From positions 303,430-367,429 of the forward strand of contig NZ_LMGK01000012.1 in assembly GCF_001427125.1 (NCBI RefSeq): a DNA stretch of 64,000 bases, written 5' to 3'. This stretch comes from Pseudomonas sp. Root562. GTDB lineage: Bacteria; Pseudomonadota; Gammaproteobacteria; Pseudomonadales; Pseudomonadaceae. The notes beneath the pieces were generated by a model. The model saw only the letters and a program-made list of their open reading frames with translations, was not told the origin of the DNA and searched no databases. Made by a program: the position numbers and the translations under genes. Positions 9,665-18,790 of this stretch are shown in pieces (the first letter of the stretch is position 1; the number at the start of each line of letters is the position of its first letter).

Positions 9665-10090
9665 TTATGCCCCATCACCGTACAAGGTGGCGAGGACTTT
9701 ACGAGCACCGCCATGATCACGGTGCTCGCCCAGATAAACACCTTGCCAGGTCCCTAACGCCAATCGGCCTGCCGAGATCGGCAAACTGAGCTGACAGCCA
9801 AGTACGCTGGCCTTGAAGTGCGCCGGGAGGTCGTCCAGGCCTTCGTCGTTATGCTCATAGCCGTCTGTTCCTTGTGGGATCAGACGATTGAAAAATCGTT
9901 CGAAGTCGCGACGTACCGCCGGATCGGCGTTCTCGTTGATGGTCAACGACGCCGAGGTATGCTGCAGCCACAAATGCAACAGACCGACCCGACACGCCTT
10001 GAGTTCAGGCAAGCCGGCGAGTAACTCGTCCGTTACCAGATGAAAGCCCCGGGGCCTTGCCCGCAGGGTTATCAGAGTCTGTTGCCACAT
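9665..10090 (-). CDS. YjbQ family protein (UPF0047)
   Basis: 141-residue member of the YjbQ family, annotated as secondary thiamine-phosphate synthase because one member has weak side activity. The family motif HTSASLTINENAD and the HNDEGLDDLPAH / LGTWQGVYLGEHRD segments carry the metal-site histidines. ATG at 10090 (MWQQTLITL) is the family start. The real role is unknown. Confidence 0.9.
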   Translation of the reverse strand: MWQQTLITLRARPRGFHLVTDELLAGLPELKACRVGLLHLWLQHTSASLTINENADPAVRRDFERFFNRLIPQGTDGYEHNDEGLDDLPAHFKASVLGCQLSLPISAGRLALGTWQGVYLGEHRDHGGARKVLATLYGDGA

Positions 10091-10261
10091 ACAGTTCTCC
10101 GCACGTTCGGGGCGCATTCTAGCGCGCTCTGGGAAAAAACAAAGGCCCTAATAATCCTCCAGTCATGTAAGCCATCGACGGTACAAAAACACGTGTCGTA
10201 AACACCGCCAAAGCTGTAAGAAAAAACCTTTCAGCGCTTACTTCAATGACAAATTGCAGAC

Positions 10262-10293
10262 AAAAAAATGCCCGGCAAGCCGGGCAAGTTTTT
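10262..10293 (-). terminator. Terminator of amtB
   Basis: On the minus strand, GCCCGGC TT GCCGGGC followed by a run of seven T, 13 bases after the amtB stop. Confidence 0.88.
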
Positions 10294-10305
10294 CAATGCG
10301 CGTGC

Positions 10306-11643
10306 TTACAAGTTGTAGCCGCGTTCGTTGTGAAGCGCCAGATCGATGCCGACAGCCTCTTCTTCTTCGGTGATACGCAGGCCCATGACGGCGTCGAGTA
10401 CCTTGAGAATGATGAAAGTGACGATCGCGGTGTAGATCACCGTGAAGCCCACGCCTTTGCACTGAATCCACACTTGTGCGGCGATGTCGGTGACGGTGCC
10501 GAAGCCACCCAGCGACGGTGCAGCGAACACACCGGTCAGGATCGCGCCGAGGATACCGCCGATACCATGCACGCCAAAGGCGTCGAGGGAATCGTCATAA
10601 CCGAGTTTGCGTTTCAGGGTGGTGGCGCAGAAGAAGCACACCACGCCTGCAGCCAGACCGATCACCAGTGCGCCCATCGGGCCAACGGTGCCCGCGGCCG
10701 GAGTGATGGCGACCAGGCCGGCAACCACACCCGAGGCGATGCCCAATGCGCTTGGTTTGCCGTGGGTGATCCACTCGGCGAACATCCAGCCCAGTGCGGC
10801 AGCGGCGGTGGCGATCTGGGTCACCAGCATCGCCATGCCGGCAGTGCCGTTGGCCGCAGCGGCGGAACCGGCGTTGAAACCGAACCAGCCGATCCACAGC
10901 ATGGCCGCGCCCATCAGGGTGTAACCGAGGTTGTGCGGCGCCATCGGGGTGGTCGGGAAGCCTTTGCGCTTGCCCAGTACCAGGCAGGCGATCAGACCGG
11001 CCACACCGGCGTTGATGTGCACCACGGTGCCACCAGCGAAGTCGAGTACGCCCCAGTCCCACATCAGGCCGCCGTTGCCGGACCAGACCATGTGCGCGAT
11101 CGGCGCATAAACCAGGGTGAACCAGATGCCCATGAAGATCAGCATCGCGGAGAACTTCATCCGCTCGGCGAATGCACCGACGATCAGCGCCGGGGTGATG
11201 ATCGCAAACGTCATCTGGAAGGTGATGAACACCGCTTCAGGGAATAGCGCCGCCGGGCCGGTCAGGCTGGCTGGCGTGACACCGGCGAGGAAAGCCTTGC
11301 CCATGCCGCCGAAGAAGGAGTTGAAGTTGACGACGCCCTGCTCCATGCCGGTGGTGTCGAACGCGATGCTGTAGCCATAAATGACCCACAGGACGCTGAT
11401 CAGACCGGTAATGGCGAAGCACTGCATCATCACGGAAAGAATGTTTTTCGACCGAACCATGCCGCCGTAGAACAGCGCGAGGCCGGGAATGGTCATGAAC
11501 AGCACGAGGGCTGTCGAGGTCATCATCCAGGCGGTGTCGCCGGAGTTGAGGACTGGGGCTGCCACTTCGTCTGCCGCCATGGCCAGGCCGGGCATTACGA
11601 GGGACAACAGGGCTCCTAGCCCTGCGATTTTACGCAGAGTCAT
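10306..11643 (-). CDS. amtB: Ammonium transporter AmtB
   Basis: Inner-membrane ammonium channel, 445 residues with an N-terminal signal peptide (about 1-23) and eleven membrane helices. The signature DFAGGTVVHINAGVAGL and the HGIGGILGA segment include the two pore histidines. It follows glnK by 35 bases on the same strand, the standard glnK-amtB arrangement in which GlnK plugs AmtB when nitrogen is plentiful. The start codon is preceded by AGGAGAAAACAAT, a good ribosome site. Confidence 0.96.
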   Translation of the reverse strand: MTLRKIAGLGALLSLVMPGLAMAADEVAAPVLNSGDTAWMMTSTALVLFMTIPGLALFYGGMVRSKNILSVMMQCFAITGLISVLWVIYGYSIAFDTTGMEQGVVNFNSFFGGMGKAFLAGVTPASLTGPAALFPEAVFITFQMTFAIITPALIVGAFAERMKFSAMLIFMGIWFTLVYAPIAHMVWSGNGGLMWDWGVLDFAGGTVVHINAGVAGLIACLVLGKRKGFPTTPMAPHNLGYTLMGAAMLWIGWFGFNAGSAAAANGTAGMAMLVTQIATAAAALGWMFAEWITHGKPSALGIASGVVAGLVAITPAAGTVGPMGALVIGLAAGVVCFFCATTLKRKLGYDDSLDAFGVHGIGGILGAILTGVFAAPSLGGFGTVTDIAAQVWIQCKGVGFTVIYTAIVTFIILKVLDAVMGLRITEEEEAVGIDLALHNERGYNL

Positions 11644-11678
11644 ATTGTTTTCTCCTGGGGCGTTGGGTTTGTGGCGGC

Positions 11679-12438
<760 letters not shown>

Positions 12439-12699
12439 ATGCTCGCGCCCAAAGACTTCCTCGACGCCCTGACCGGCACCGCCTCCCGCCTCTTCAGTGG
12501 CGACACGCCTCTGCCGAAAGCTGAAATCGAAAGTCAGTTCAAAATGTTGCTGCAGAGCGGCTTCAGCAAACTGGATCTGGTGAGTCGCGAAGAGTTTGAT
12601 AGCCAGATGGTGGTGCTGGCGCGCACGCGGGCACGGTTGGAAGCGCTTGAAGCGAAGGTTGCGGAACTGGAAGCGAGGCTCACTCCACCTGAGCAATAA
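12439..12699 (+). CDS. ubiK: Ubiquinone biosynthesis accessory factor UbiK (YqiC/BMFP)
   Basis: 86-residue helical protein. The C-terminal half is a trimeric coiled coil (LARTRARLEALEAKVAELEA). UbiK assists the soluble Ubi complex under aerobic conditions. ATG at 12439 (MLAPKDFLDAL) is the family start. Its usual neighbour in P. aeruginosa is yifB; here 7.6 kb of accessory DNA separates them. Confidence 0.9.
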   Translation: MLAPKDFLDALTGTASRLFSGDTPLPKAEIESQFKMLLQSGFSKLDLVSREEFDSQMVVLARTRARLEALEAKVAELEARLTPPEQ

Positions 12700-12711
12700 C
12701 AGGATGCTGTC

Positions 12712-12741
12712 TGCCCCGCATCAATTTCGAATGCGGGGACA
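12712..12741. terminator. Hairpin between ubiK and the LysR gene
   Basis: TGCCCCGCAT / ATGCGGGGACA arms around an 8-base loop, between converging genes. There is no long T run, so termination is likely but not certain. Confidence 0.55.
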
Positions 12742-12754
12742 GAACTCGACAGGT

Positions 12755-13663
12755 TCAGTTAATGCAGTAAAGCTTGGAAAGCAAGTAATCGACCATGACC
12801 TTTAGCTTCTGCGAACCATACCTGTTCGGCTGATACAGCAGCCAGGCCATACCTTGTGATGCCCCCGAATAACGCCAGTGGGGCAAAACCGAATACAGAC
12901 GCTTGTCACTGAGAGCCCGTTCAGCAATCGCTGACGGTACGCAGGCAATTCCCACATCACTCAGGGTTGCTTCAAGTACGGCCTCACTGTCATTTGAACA
13001 GTAGCGTCCGCGCACGCTGATTTGAACCCTGTCGTCACCGTTAACAAACTCCCATTTCTCGCCTTCCAGACTATCAGCCATCACAATACAACTGTGTTCG
13101 GCCAAATCCGCAGGGTGAAGGGGTATGCCATGCTCAGCGATATAGTCAGGCGACGCGCAGAGGGTGTAGCCGACCTTGAACAATTTGCGTCCGACTAAAC
13201 CCAGGGGCGGTGAATCAGTAATTCGGATACTCAGATCGATTTCGTTGGATATGAGGTTCAGTTCCGAATTATCAAATATGAATTGAACATTGATATCAGG
13301 GTAATTTTTCAGGAACTTCGGCATCAGCTGATTGCAAATATTATTCATCATCTTCGGCGCAGAAATCCTAATAAGCCCCTGCGGACGAACCAACTCTTCT
13401 TTCAACTCGAAAACTCTTGAAGAAGAGTGCAGTAGCGCCTTGCAATGAGAATAAATTTTCACACCATCTTCGTTGACTCTCAGTTGACGGGTACTACGCT
13501 CAAGCAAACGCATTGACAAAGCTTTTTCCAACTTTGAAATCTGTCGACTCACGGCTGAAGCCGACACGCCAAGTTTAGCAGACGCGTCAATAAAGCTACC
13601 CGTTTCAACAACAACTGCGAAAGCGGCCATGCAGGGCAGCATGTCGATATGACCCTTATTCAT
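12755..13663 (-). CDS. LysR-family transcriptional regulator
   Basis: 302 residues. The N-terminal winged helix-turn-helix (about residues 8-66, with GVSASAVSRQISKLEKAL) is followed by a LysR substrate-binding domain closest in pattern to the CrgA-type group (IRISAPKMM, LPHW segments). It lies at the distal end of the accessory block, same strand as the operon at 13949-20019 but separated by a 285-base AT-rich gap, so it is probably transcribed from its own promoter. It is the only regulator in the block and the obvious candidate to control it; this is inference. Confidence 0.9.
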   Translation of the reverse strand: MNKGHIDMLPCMAAFAVVVETGSFIDASAKLGVSASAVSRQISKLEKALSMRLLERSTRQLRVNEDGVKIYSHCKALLHSSSRVFELKEELVRPQGLIRISAPKMMNNICNQLMPKFLKNYPDINVQFIFDNSELNLISNEIDLSIRITDSPPLGLVGRKLFKVGYTLCASPDYIAEHGIPLHPADLAEHSCIVMADSLEGEKWEFVNGDDRVQISVRGRYCSNDSEAVLEATLSDVGIACVPSAIAERALSDKRLYSVLPHWRYSGASQGMAWLLYQPNRYGSQKLKVMVDYLLSKLYCIN

Positions 13664-13948
13664 ATATTATTCTCAATCCTTCGGGAATATGTTTTATTAT
13701 CTCTAGACTGAAAAGCCATAAGCAGAAACAAGCTTTCAGTAGCGACTAAAGACAGTAAATGACAATGATAAAGTCTTCGTTGGCTGTCAGCCCTCAATAA
13801 ACACCTTTTGTTTTTATTATTTCTAAACTTTACCCCCCCATTTTGCATGGTTAATTAACAAAAGAGCGCAATTTTTTACAATCGGCATTGGTCCGAATCA
13901 ATTTCATTTACATCACTAGCAAACGCTTGTCTTCCTCCTTAAAACAAA
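13664..13948. other. AT-rich spacer upstream of the LysR gene
   Basis: 285 bases, clearly more AT-rich than the flanks. It contains a G7 run on the minus strand (about 13841-13847). A 62-codon minus-strand frame from 13848 ends in an ATGA overlap with the LysR start, but it lacks a ribosome site, so I do not call it a gene. The LysR promoter must be here. Confidence 0.5.
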
Positions 13949-14815
13949 TCAATGAAAAAGGTGAAGAATAATTGCTCCCACCAACACCAGGCATATGCCA
14001 GTCACCTGAATAGATAACAATCGCTCTTTGAAGAACAGGTATCCCAACACAGCGGCAATACCTCCCGACAGAGTACTGATCACCGTTACCACAGACACCG
14101 AACCGTGGATGGCACCAAATGAGAAAGCCGAAAAGCCACCCAGATTCAACAAGCTTGCACTGGTCAGCGTACCAAAACTTTTGGCCGGCGGCAGTTTTAA
14201 ACCGGAATCAACTTTCAAAACCATAAAGAACAGGATAAACAAGCCCACCGCATAGCCTAGCCACAACATGGTAATGGGGCCCAGCGACGGAAGCGTATAT
14301 TTACCTTGAATCCAAAAACTTGTGCCATACAAGATGGCTGCGAGTAGTCCATAAACGATAGACGCTTTGTTCTTGCGTTTTAACTCACCGTCTGCACTGT
14401 CATGAGCACTTGTGAGCAGAACGCCAATCACACAAATGGCAATACCCACAAACTGGGTGAAGACAATGATGTCACCGCTCACCCATGCCAAGGCAGTTGT
14501 GAATACCCCGTAAGAGGTCACGAGTGGCGCAACGATTGCAGCCTTGCCCAGAGCAAATGCCTTTGACAGTGCCAATGCTCCTGCGACCGTGAATACTGCG
14601 GCAACGCCCCCCAAAACCCAGACTTGTGTAGGTGCAGACAGCGACTTGACGAGATAGGCGGGGTAGATGAGCAATAGCGCACTCATCAGAATGAATCCAA
14701 GCGCCTGACCAAAAAAAACGGCTCGCTTGACACCTACGGCCCTGGCGTTCAATCCAACCAGGAAATCTGTCCCCCCCCAAAACAAAGCCGCAACAAAGCC
14801 CATCAATATGTCCAC
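13949..14815 (-). CDS. EamA/DMT-family exporter
   Basis: 288-residue inner-membrane protein with about ten hydrophobic helices arranged as two five-helix EamA repeats (about 1-135 and 150-288). DMT carriers of this type often export amino acids or small metabolites. The start is the GTG at 14815, preceded at the right distance by AAAAGGA. It is the last gene of the accessory operon, 61 bases after the antiporter gene. In context it is the likely exporter of the operon product. A run of eight G in codons 13-16 is unusual and could cause frameshifting. Confidence 0.88.
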   Translation of the reverse strand: MDILMGFVAALFWGGTDFLVGLNARAVGVKRAVFFGQALGFILMSALLLIYPAYLVKSLSAPTQVWVLGGVAAVFTVAGALALSKAFALGKAAIVAPLVTSYGVFTTALAWVSGDIIVFTQFVGIAICVIGVLLTSAHDSADGELKRKNKASIVYGLLAAILYGTSFWIQGKYTLPSLGPITMLWLGYAVGLFILFFMVLKVDSGLKLPPAKSFGTLTSASLLNLGGFSAFSFGAIHGSVSVVTVISTLSGGIAAVLGYLFFKERLLSIQVTGICLVLVGAIILHLFH

Positions 14816-14876
14816 AGTAAGTCCTTTTTATTGGATCCATTTTGAGCCGCAAAATAGACCGATTCCAATAAAAAAG

Positions 14877-16139
14877 TCAAACCTTTGCTTTGACTGCACT
14901 TTTAAATAGATCATTCAATGGTCTTATTGAATATTTAACCCATAGATTCAACATAGGCGAAGTCATGACTGTCGAGAACAAGGCAAGCACTAATAAAACG
15001 CTGTAAGCGGTTATCGATAGAATGCCTAATTGAAGACCGATACTTAGAATCACAAGCTCTACGAGCCCCTTGGTATTCATTAGAATGCCAACTTCCATAG
15101 CGGTCGACGGTTTGAGTCCACTGAGCCGGCCACCGAAGTAAGAACCACCGATTTTGCCAACAAAAGTACCCAGTATGAAAATGGCCAGCCAGCCCCAGAT
15201 ACTGCCCTGTGAAAAGGCGCCAAAGGAGGCTTGAAGTCCAGAGTATGCAAAGAACAAGGGTGTCAGAAACAGACGGGAAAATTTGCCGACTGTATGACCC
15301 CACTGTTGCTCGAGCCCTGGCATCTTGCAGCAAACATAGGCAGCCACGATGGCGCCGATAGCTTGGTGAAACCCCAGCCTCCCCGTAATTTCCGCACTGA
15401 TCAGGCAATAACAAAAGGCCAGCGTCATTCTTATGTGATTATTTTCCTCCGCTGAACCAGAGCGAATCCTTAATATCAATGGCTTTACAAAGTAGAAAGA
15501 CGTTAAGAAAAAACCCAGCAACGCCAATGCTTTGATCAGAGCCTGCAGGGTATCGGTCTCGCTCCTGGAGTGAAAAGCCACTAGCAGCGCGACCCCCAAC
15601 CAGGCAAAAATATCGGTATAGATAGCCGACGACAAAGCATAGGAGGCAGAGTCGGCCTGGATATTTCTGGTGTCGTTAATGATTCGGACCAGCACCGGAA
15701 GAGCCGTCACGGACAAGGCCAATCCACAAAACAGGATGTAGGACCAAAACTCCTTATCGGGTGCCATGGCGGCCTTGGAAAAAGTCGCTATCGCACAACC
15801 GATGACGAATGAAGCAAGCATCCCGAACAGGGCAATGTTAATAGGAGCCAGCCTGGACTTCGAACGATGAGCTGTTTGCCCAGTGGGGGCATGCCACGCA
15901 ATCTCGAACATCAGAAGTACGAGGCCTAACTCGGCCAATACCTTTAAGTTACCTAGCGACTCGGCATTGAACAGAAAGCCCGAAGCTGCTGGAAAGAACT
16001 CACCCAACACTGAAGCCCCCAACAGCAACCCCGCCGCAATTTCTCCAATCACACGGTTCTGGCCAAACTTCTCGGCTAATCGTCCGAGCAGGATCGCGAC
16101 GACTAATATCAGACAAACCTGAAGCATCCAATGCGACAT
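14877..16139 (-). CDS. CPA2-family cation:proton antiporter
   Basis: 420 residues with 12-13 membrane helices, of the Kef/NapA-like Na+/H+ exchanger family. GEIAAGLLLGASVLG near residues 32-46 and the AEITGRLGFHQAIGAIVAAY region are family hallmarks. There is no C-terminal RCK/TrkA-N domain, so it is the short form often found in secondary-metabolite clusters. A strong ribosome site (AGGAGG) precedes ATG 16139. The role here may be ion or product export; not determinable from sequence. Confidence 0.88.
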   Translation of the reverse strand: MSHWMLQVCLILVVAILLGRLAEKFGQNRVIGEIAAGLLLGASVLGEFFPAASGFLFNAESLGNLKVLAELGLVLLMFEIAWHAPTGQTAHRSKSRLAPINIALFGMLASFVIGCAIATFSKAAMAPDKEFWSYILFCGLALSVTALPVLVRIINDTRNIQADSASYALSSAIYTDIFAWLGVALLVAFHSRSETDTLQALIKALALLGFFLTSFYFVKPLILRIRSGSAEENNHIRMTLAFCYCLISAEITGRLGFHQAIGAIVAAYVCCKMPGLEQQWGHTVGKFSRLFLTPLFFAYSGLQASFGAFSQGSIWGWLAIFILGTFVGKIGGSYFGGRLSGLKPSTAMEVGILMNTKGLVELVILSIGLQLGILSITAYSVLLVLALFSTVMTSPMLNLWVKYSIRPLNDLFKSAVKAKV

Positions 16140-16224
16140 ACACCCTCCTGGAACTACCTTTGTATTTCATCTGTTGCATCACACGAACCTAGCGGCCGCC
16201 CACAAGCAACCGCGGCAGTCATAA

Positions 16225-17457
16225 TCAGATGTATTGCAGACGCAAGGTTTCGTGAACGATTCTGGCGTGCTCCGAGAGCACCTTCGGATCCTCATGCACC
16301 AGATAGACAAATCCCCAGGTGGACAGAAAGTCCTGAGTGGCCTGGACGTGATCGCCTTCTTTGATCAACAAATTGATTTCGTGTACTGAAGACAGTTTTG
16401 CCAACACGTCCAAGCCACCAATTGACTGGACCTGACCCTCCTCCCCGCTGATCAGGCAGCAAATGCAGAAATGCTTTTTGTAATGCACCTCCGACAGCGC
16501 GGAATCTGACTTTCCCAGGAAAATATCCAGATTCAAGTCATAACAATTAAGACCTGTGCATACCTCTATGAGCGAAGGGACATTTGCCCCTGGCAAGCGG
16601 CCGTTCTGCTCAATGATGAAATGGCCTTTTTCGTTGATTTTGAATTCGACATCGTTAATCCCGAAGTCGACATCAAGCGCTTCGTTCACTTGCCGGATGT
16701 AGCTAAAAGCCCGAACGGCTTGCTCACTCAGGGGCGGAAGGGATCGAATATTCTTATAAATGCTGGGGCTGTTCCCGATACTGATTTTTTCGTATTCGGC
16801 AAAACACAAAATCTGCTTTTTCTCGCCTTTCCCAAAATTCGCCGTGGCAATAAAAAACTCAGGGCCTTCAATAAACTCTTCAATGAGCGCCCCTCGCTCC
16901 TCTTCAACATGACCGTCATTGGCCGATTCGATCGCCGCCACTGCCTTGTAGACTTCGCCTCGGTTAAGGCAGATTTTCACGTTCTTGGCCCCCGTCCCCT
17001 GACTGGGTTTAACCACCGCCGGAAACTCGAGCTCTGGCAATTCGCCTTTGATCATCAGGTCCAGCGAAACCTCAATGGACGAAGTCGCGGCCACATCTCG
17101 CAACCTGAGCTGCTGTTTCATGGCGAACTTGTTGGCTCGTGCCTGACGAGTCGACACCGGGTTGCCGACAAGTGAAAAATGGTGAGCGAGTCGATCGGTA
17201 AGTTTAAGCGCAGAGTCGGACCCGGGAATAATCGCCTGGACATTCAGGCCGCTGAGTTTTCCAACCGCCTCGTCAAAGTCATAGGCTTTGATGGAATCGT
17301 TGAATCCTTCACTACTGTGCAGACGATCAAGCATCCCGGGAAAGCGGTCTCGCGTCGTCAGGGCGATTGAGCGAAAGCCCTTCTTGGAGATTTCGATGCC
17401 GTAACGCCTCCCGGAACTTACGGGGTCAATGACAACAATCGAGGGCTGTGAAGTCAT
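16225..17457 (-). CDS. ATP-grasp ligase (BesA-like role predicted)
   Basis: 410-residue ATP-grasp enzyme. Visible elements: pre-ATP-grasp domain about 1-105; Lys150 in VVKPSQGTGAKNV with a glycine-rich loop at 151-157; adenine-binding stretch IEEFIEGPE (Glu193-Glu194); metal and phosphate residues Glu271 and Glu283-x-Asn285-x-Arg287 in IIEQNGRLPGA. Enzymes of this class join a carboxylate to an amine through an acyl phosphate and often form dipeptides of unusual amino acids. In the S. cattleya bes pathway an ATP-grasp (BesA) makes a gamma-glutamyl dipeptide of propargylglycine; the same kind of step is inferred here. Starts 2 bases after the upstream gene ends, so it is co-translated. Confidence 0.88.
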   Translation of the reverse strand: MTSQPSIVVIDPVSSGRRYGIEISKKGFRSIALTTRDRFPGMLDRLHSSEGFNDSIKAYDFDEAVGKLSGLNVQAIIPGSDSALKLTDRLAHHFSLVGNPVSTRQARANKFAMKQQLRLRDVAATSSIEVSLDLMIKGELPELEFPAVVKPSQGTGAKNVKICLNRGEVYKAVAAIESANDGHVEEERGALIEEFIEGPEFFIATANFGKGEKKQILCFAEYEKISIGNSPSIYKNIRSLPPLSEQAVRAFSYIRQVNEALDVDFGINDVEFKINEKGHFIIEQNGRLPGANVPSLIEVCTGLNCYDLNLDIFLGKSDSALSEVHYKKHFCICCLISGEEGQVQSIGGLDVLAKLSSVHEINLLIKEGDHVQATQDFLSTWGFVYLVHEDPKVLSEHARIVHETLRLQYI

Positions 17458-17459
17458 TG

Positions 17460-18332
17460 TCAGATCCCCCGCATCGCGTCATACATGTAGCGGTAGTAGC
17501 GCACGGCAACGTTGTATCGAATGAGCACGCCCATCGCCAGTTCCTGAATGACCTTCGTGCCGCCTTTTGCGTAATGGTCCAGAACCGTGTCGAACCAAGC
17601 TTCACTGTGATGAGTATCAATGCCGATATGCGCCTTGTGGTAAGCAATGACATCTATGGGCTGGCCCAGACGTTCCAAGGCTTGAGTCGTGGCGCCAAAT
17701 CTCGTCGGTGCAGATCCTTCCACCAGGCCCATTGCCCCGATCAGGCGCATGTTGTATTCCCGGCGCACCGCCCACATCAAAAGAATATTACCGTTCATAA
17801 GGCATTCTTTAGGCGGAATCTGAGGCGTAATGTTTTTATGTGCGAGCACATTGCGCATGTAGTCCGATGACGTTTTGAACATCGTGGTATGGACATATTC
17901 AAAATTGCCGTTGCCCATTTCATCCCAATAGTTTTCACCTGCGATCATCTTGCAATGAATGGGCATCCCCAACTGCACGATGGCCATCAAGTCATCAAAA
18001 GAACCATCAACCATCTCTTCCATACAGATGTAGTAAGCCACCTGTTCAAGGGATGCAGTATTTTTCATGAAGTCGATGAAAAATTCGATGTCATCGTTAA
18101 TCTTCTTTTCACAGCCCAGGTACCAAGTTAGAAAGTCTTCTTTAATGGTTGGCAACTCGCGCACATCGATTTTCGCTTCCTCGGCAGCCGTCCATTCATC
18201 TTCGATACGTTCGACATCTTTACGCATGGCATGGAGATCGACCCCTTGAGTTACCAACACTGCAGGGTCGTTCAGGAACAATCGATAGTAATCGGCCATG
18301 CGTTGCTGGCCACTGCGTTGTTCAAAATCCAT
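17460..18332 (-). CDS. Haem-oxygenase-like diiron oxidase (BesC-like)
   Basis: 290-residue all-helical protein of the TenA/haem-oxygenase-like iron enzyme family (annotated elsewhere as iron-containing redox enzymes). Candidate iron ligands: Glu105/Glu106 in MEEMVDGS, Glu133 or Glu138 in ENYWDEMG, His148 in YVHTTMF, and a C-terminal cluster His232/His235, Asp239, His242/His243 in YHKAHIGIDTHH. This carboxylate/histidine spacing is that of HO-like diiron oxidases such as UndA, SznF and BesC. BesC fragments 4-chloro-lysine to 4-chloro-allylglycine; pairing with the halogenase at 19270 suggests comparable chemistry. Good ribosome site (AGGAAG) before ATG 18332. Exact ligand assignment needs an alignment. 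Confidence 0.87.
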   Translation of the reverse strand: MDFEQRSGQQRMADYYRLFLNDPAVLVTQGVDLHAMRKDVERIEDEWTAAEEAKIDVRELPTIKEDFLTWYLGCEKKINDDIEFFIDFMKNTASLEQVAYYICMEEMVDGSFDDLMAIVQLGMPIHCKMIAGENYWDEMGNGNFEYVHTTMFKTSSDYMRNVLAHKNITPQIPPKECLMNGNILLMWAVRREYNMRLIGAMGLVEGSAPTRFGATTQALERLGQPIDVIAYHKAHIGIDTHHSEAWFDTVLDHYAKGGTKVIQELAMGVLIRYNVAVRYYRYMYDAMRGI

Positions 18333-18346
18333 TTCACAACTTCCTA

Positions 18347-18790
18347 TTAATAAATGACTATTGGCAATGCGCTGCTCTTCAGGTCAAACGCTTGATAAGA
18401 AGGTCCCACTTCATAAAGAATCTGCATTCTCTCGTGGGCCTCCTTCAAAGTAGGAATGTGTCCCTCCTCCACCCACCACATGACCACTCGCGGCTTACTG
18501 ATGGGAAGAAACCATTCACCACCGCGTTTCCTGAACTCGTTATGCGGTGTTTTGTAGAGGAAATCCTTGAGCGCAGCAGGACTTTTCCATACCGAAAGGG
18601 TATAGAGAAAACCCTGCCCCCATAACTCATCAAGCAGTGCCTGATCCTCGTTGAGTTCTCGCCAAATGAAACCCGGATGTTTCTCCGCGAGATTATTCAC
18701 GTAGCGAGTAGACTCATAAAAACTGTTCATGCGCGGATCGGTTTTCGGGTATCGCGGTTTCACCAGATCGAATTGCGCCAAGACTGCCAT
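18347..18790 (-). CDS. DUF3291 protein (ferredoxin-like, monooxygenase-type fold)
   Basis: 147 residues with the DUF3291 pattern: AQFDLVKPRYP near the N-terminus, GFIWRE, TLSVWKSPAALKDF, WFLPISKPRVVMWWVEEGHIPTLKEAHERM, GPSYQAF. The family is predicted to have a dimeric alpha+beta-barrel-like fold; catalytic function is not established. The ATG at 18790 overlaps the preceding stop codon by one base (TAATG), indicating translational coupling with the VOC gene. Its strict place between halogenase and diiron oxidase suggests a role in the pathway, such as handling a reactive intermediate; that is inference. Confidence 0.85.
   Translation of the reverse strand: MAVLAQFDLVKPRYPKTDPRMNSFYESTRYVNNLAEKHPGFIWRELNEDQALLDELWGQGFLYTLSVWKSPAALKDFLYKTPHNEFRKRGGEWFLPISKPRVVMWWVEEGHIPTLKEAHERMQILYEVGPSYQAFDLKSSALPIVIY

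Noticed and set aside
17460..18332. TenA thiaminase for thiamine salvage
   Set aside because: The histidine/carboxylate cluster fits iron binding and there are no thiamine genes nearby; YjbQ at 9.7 kb is unrelated.
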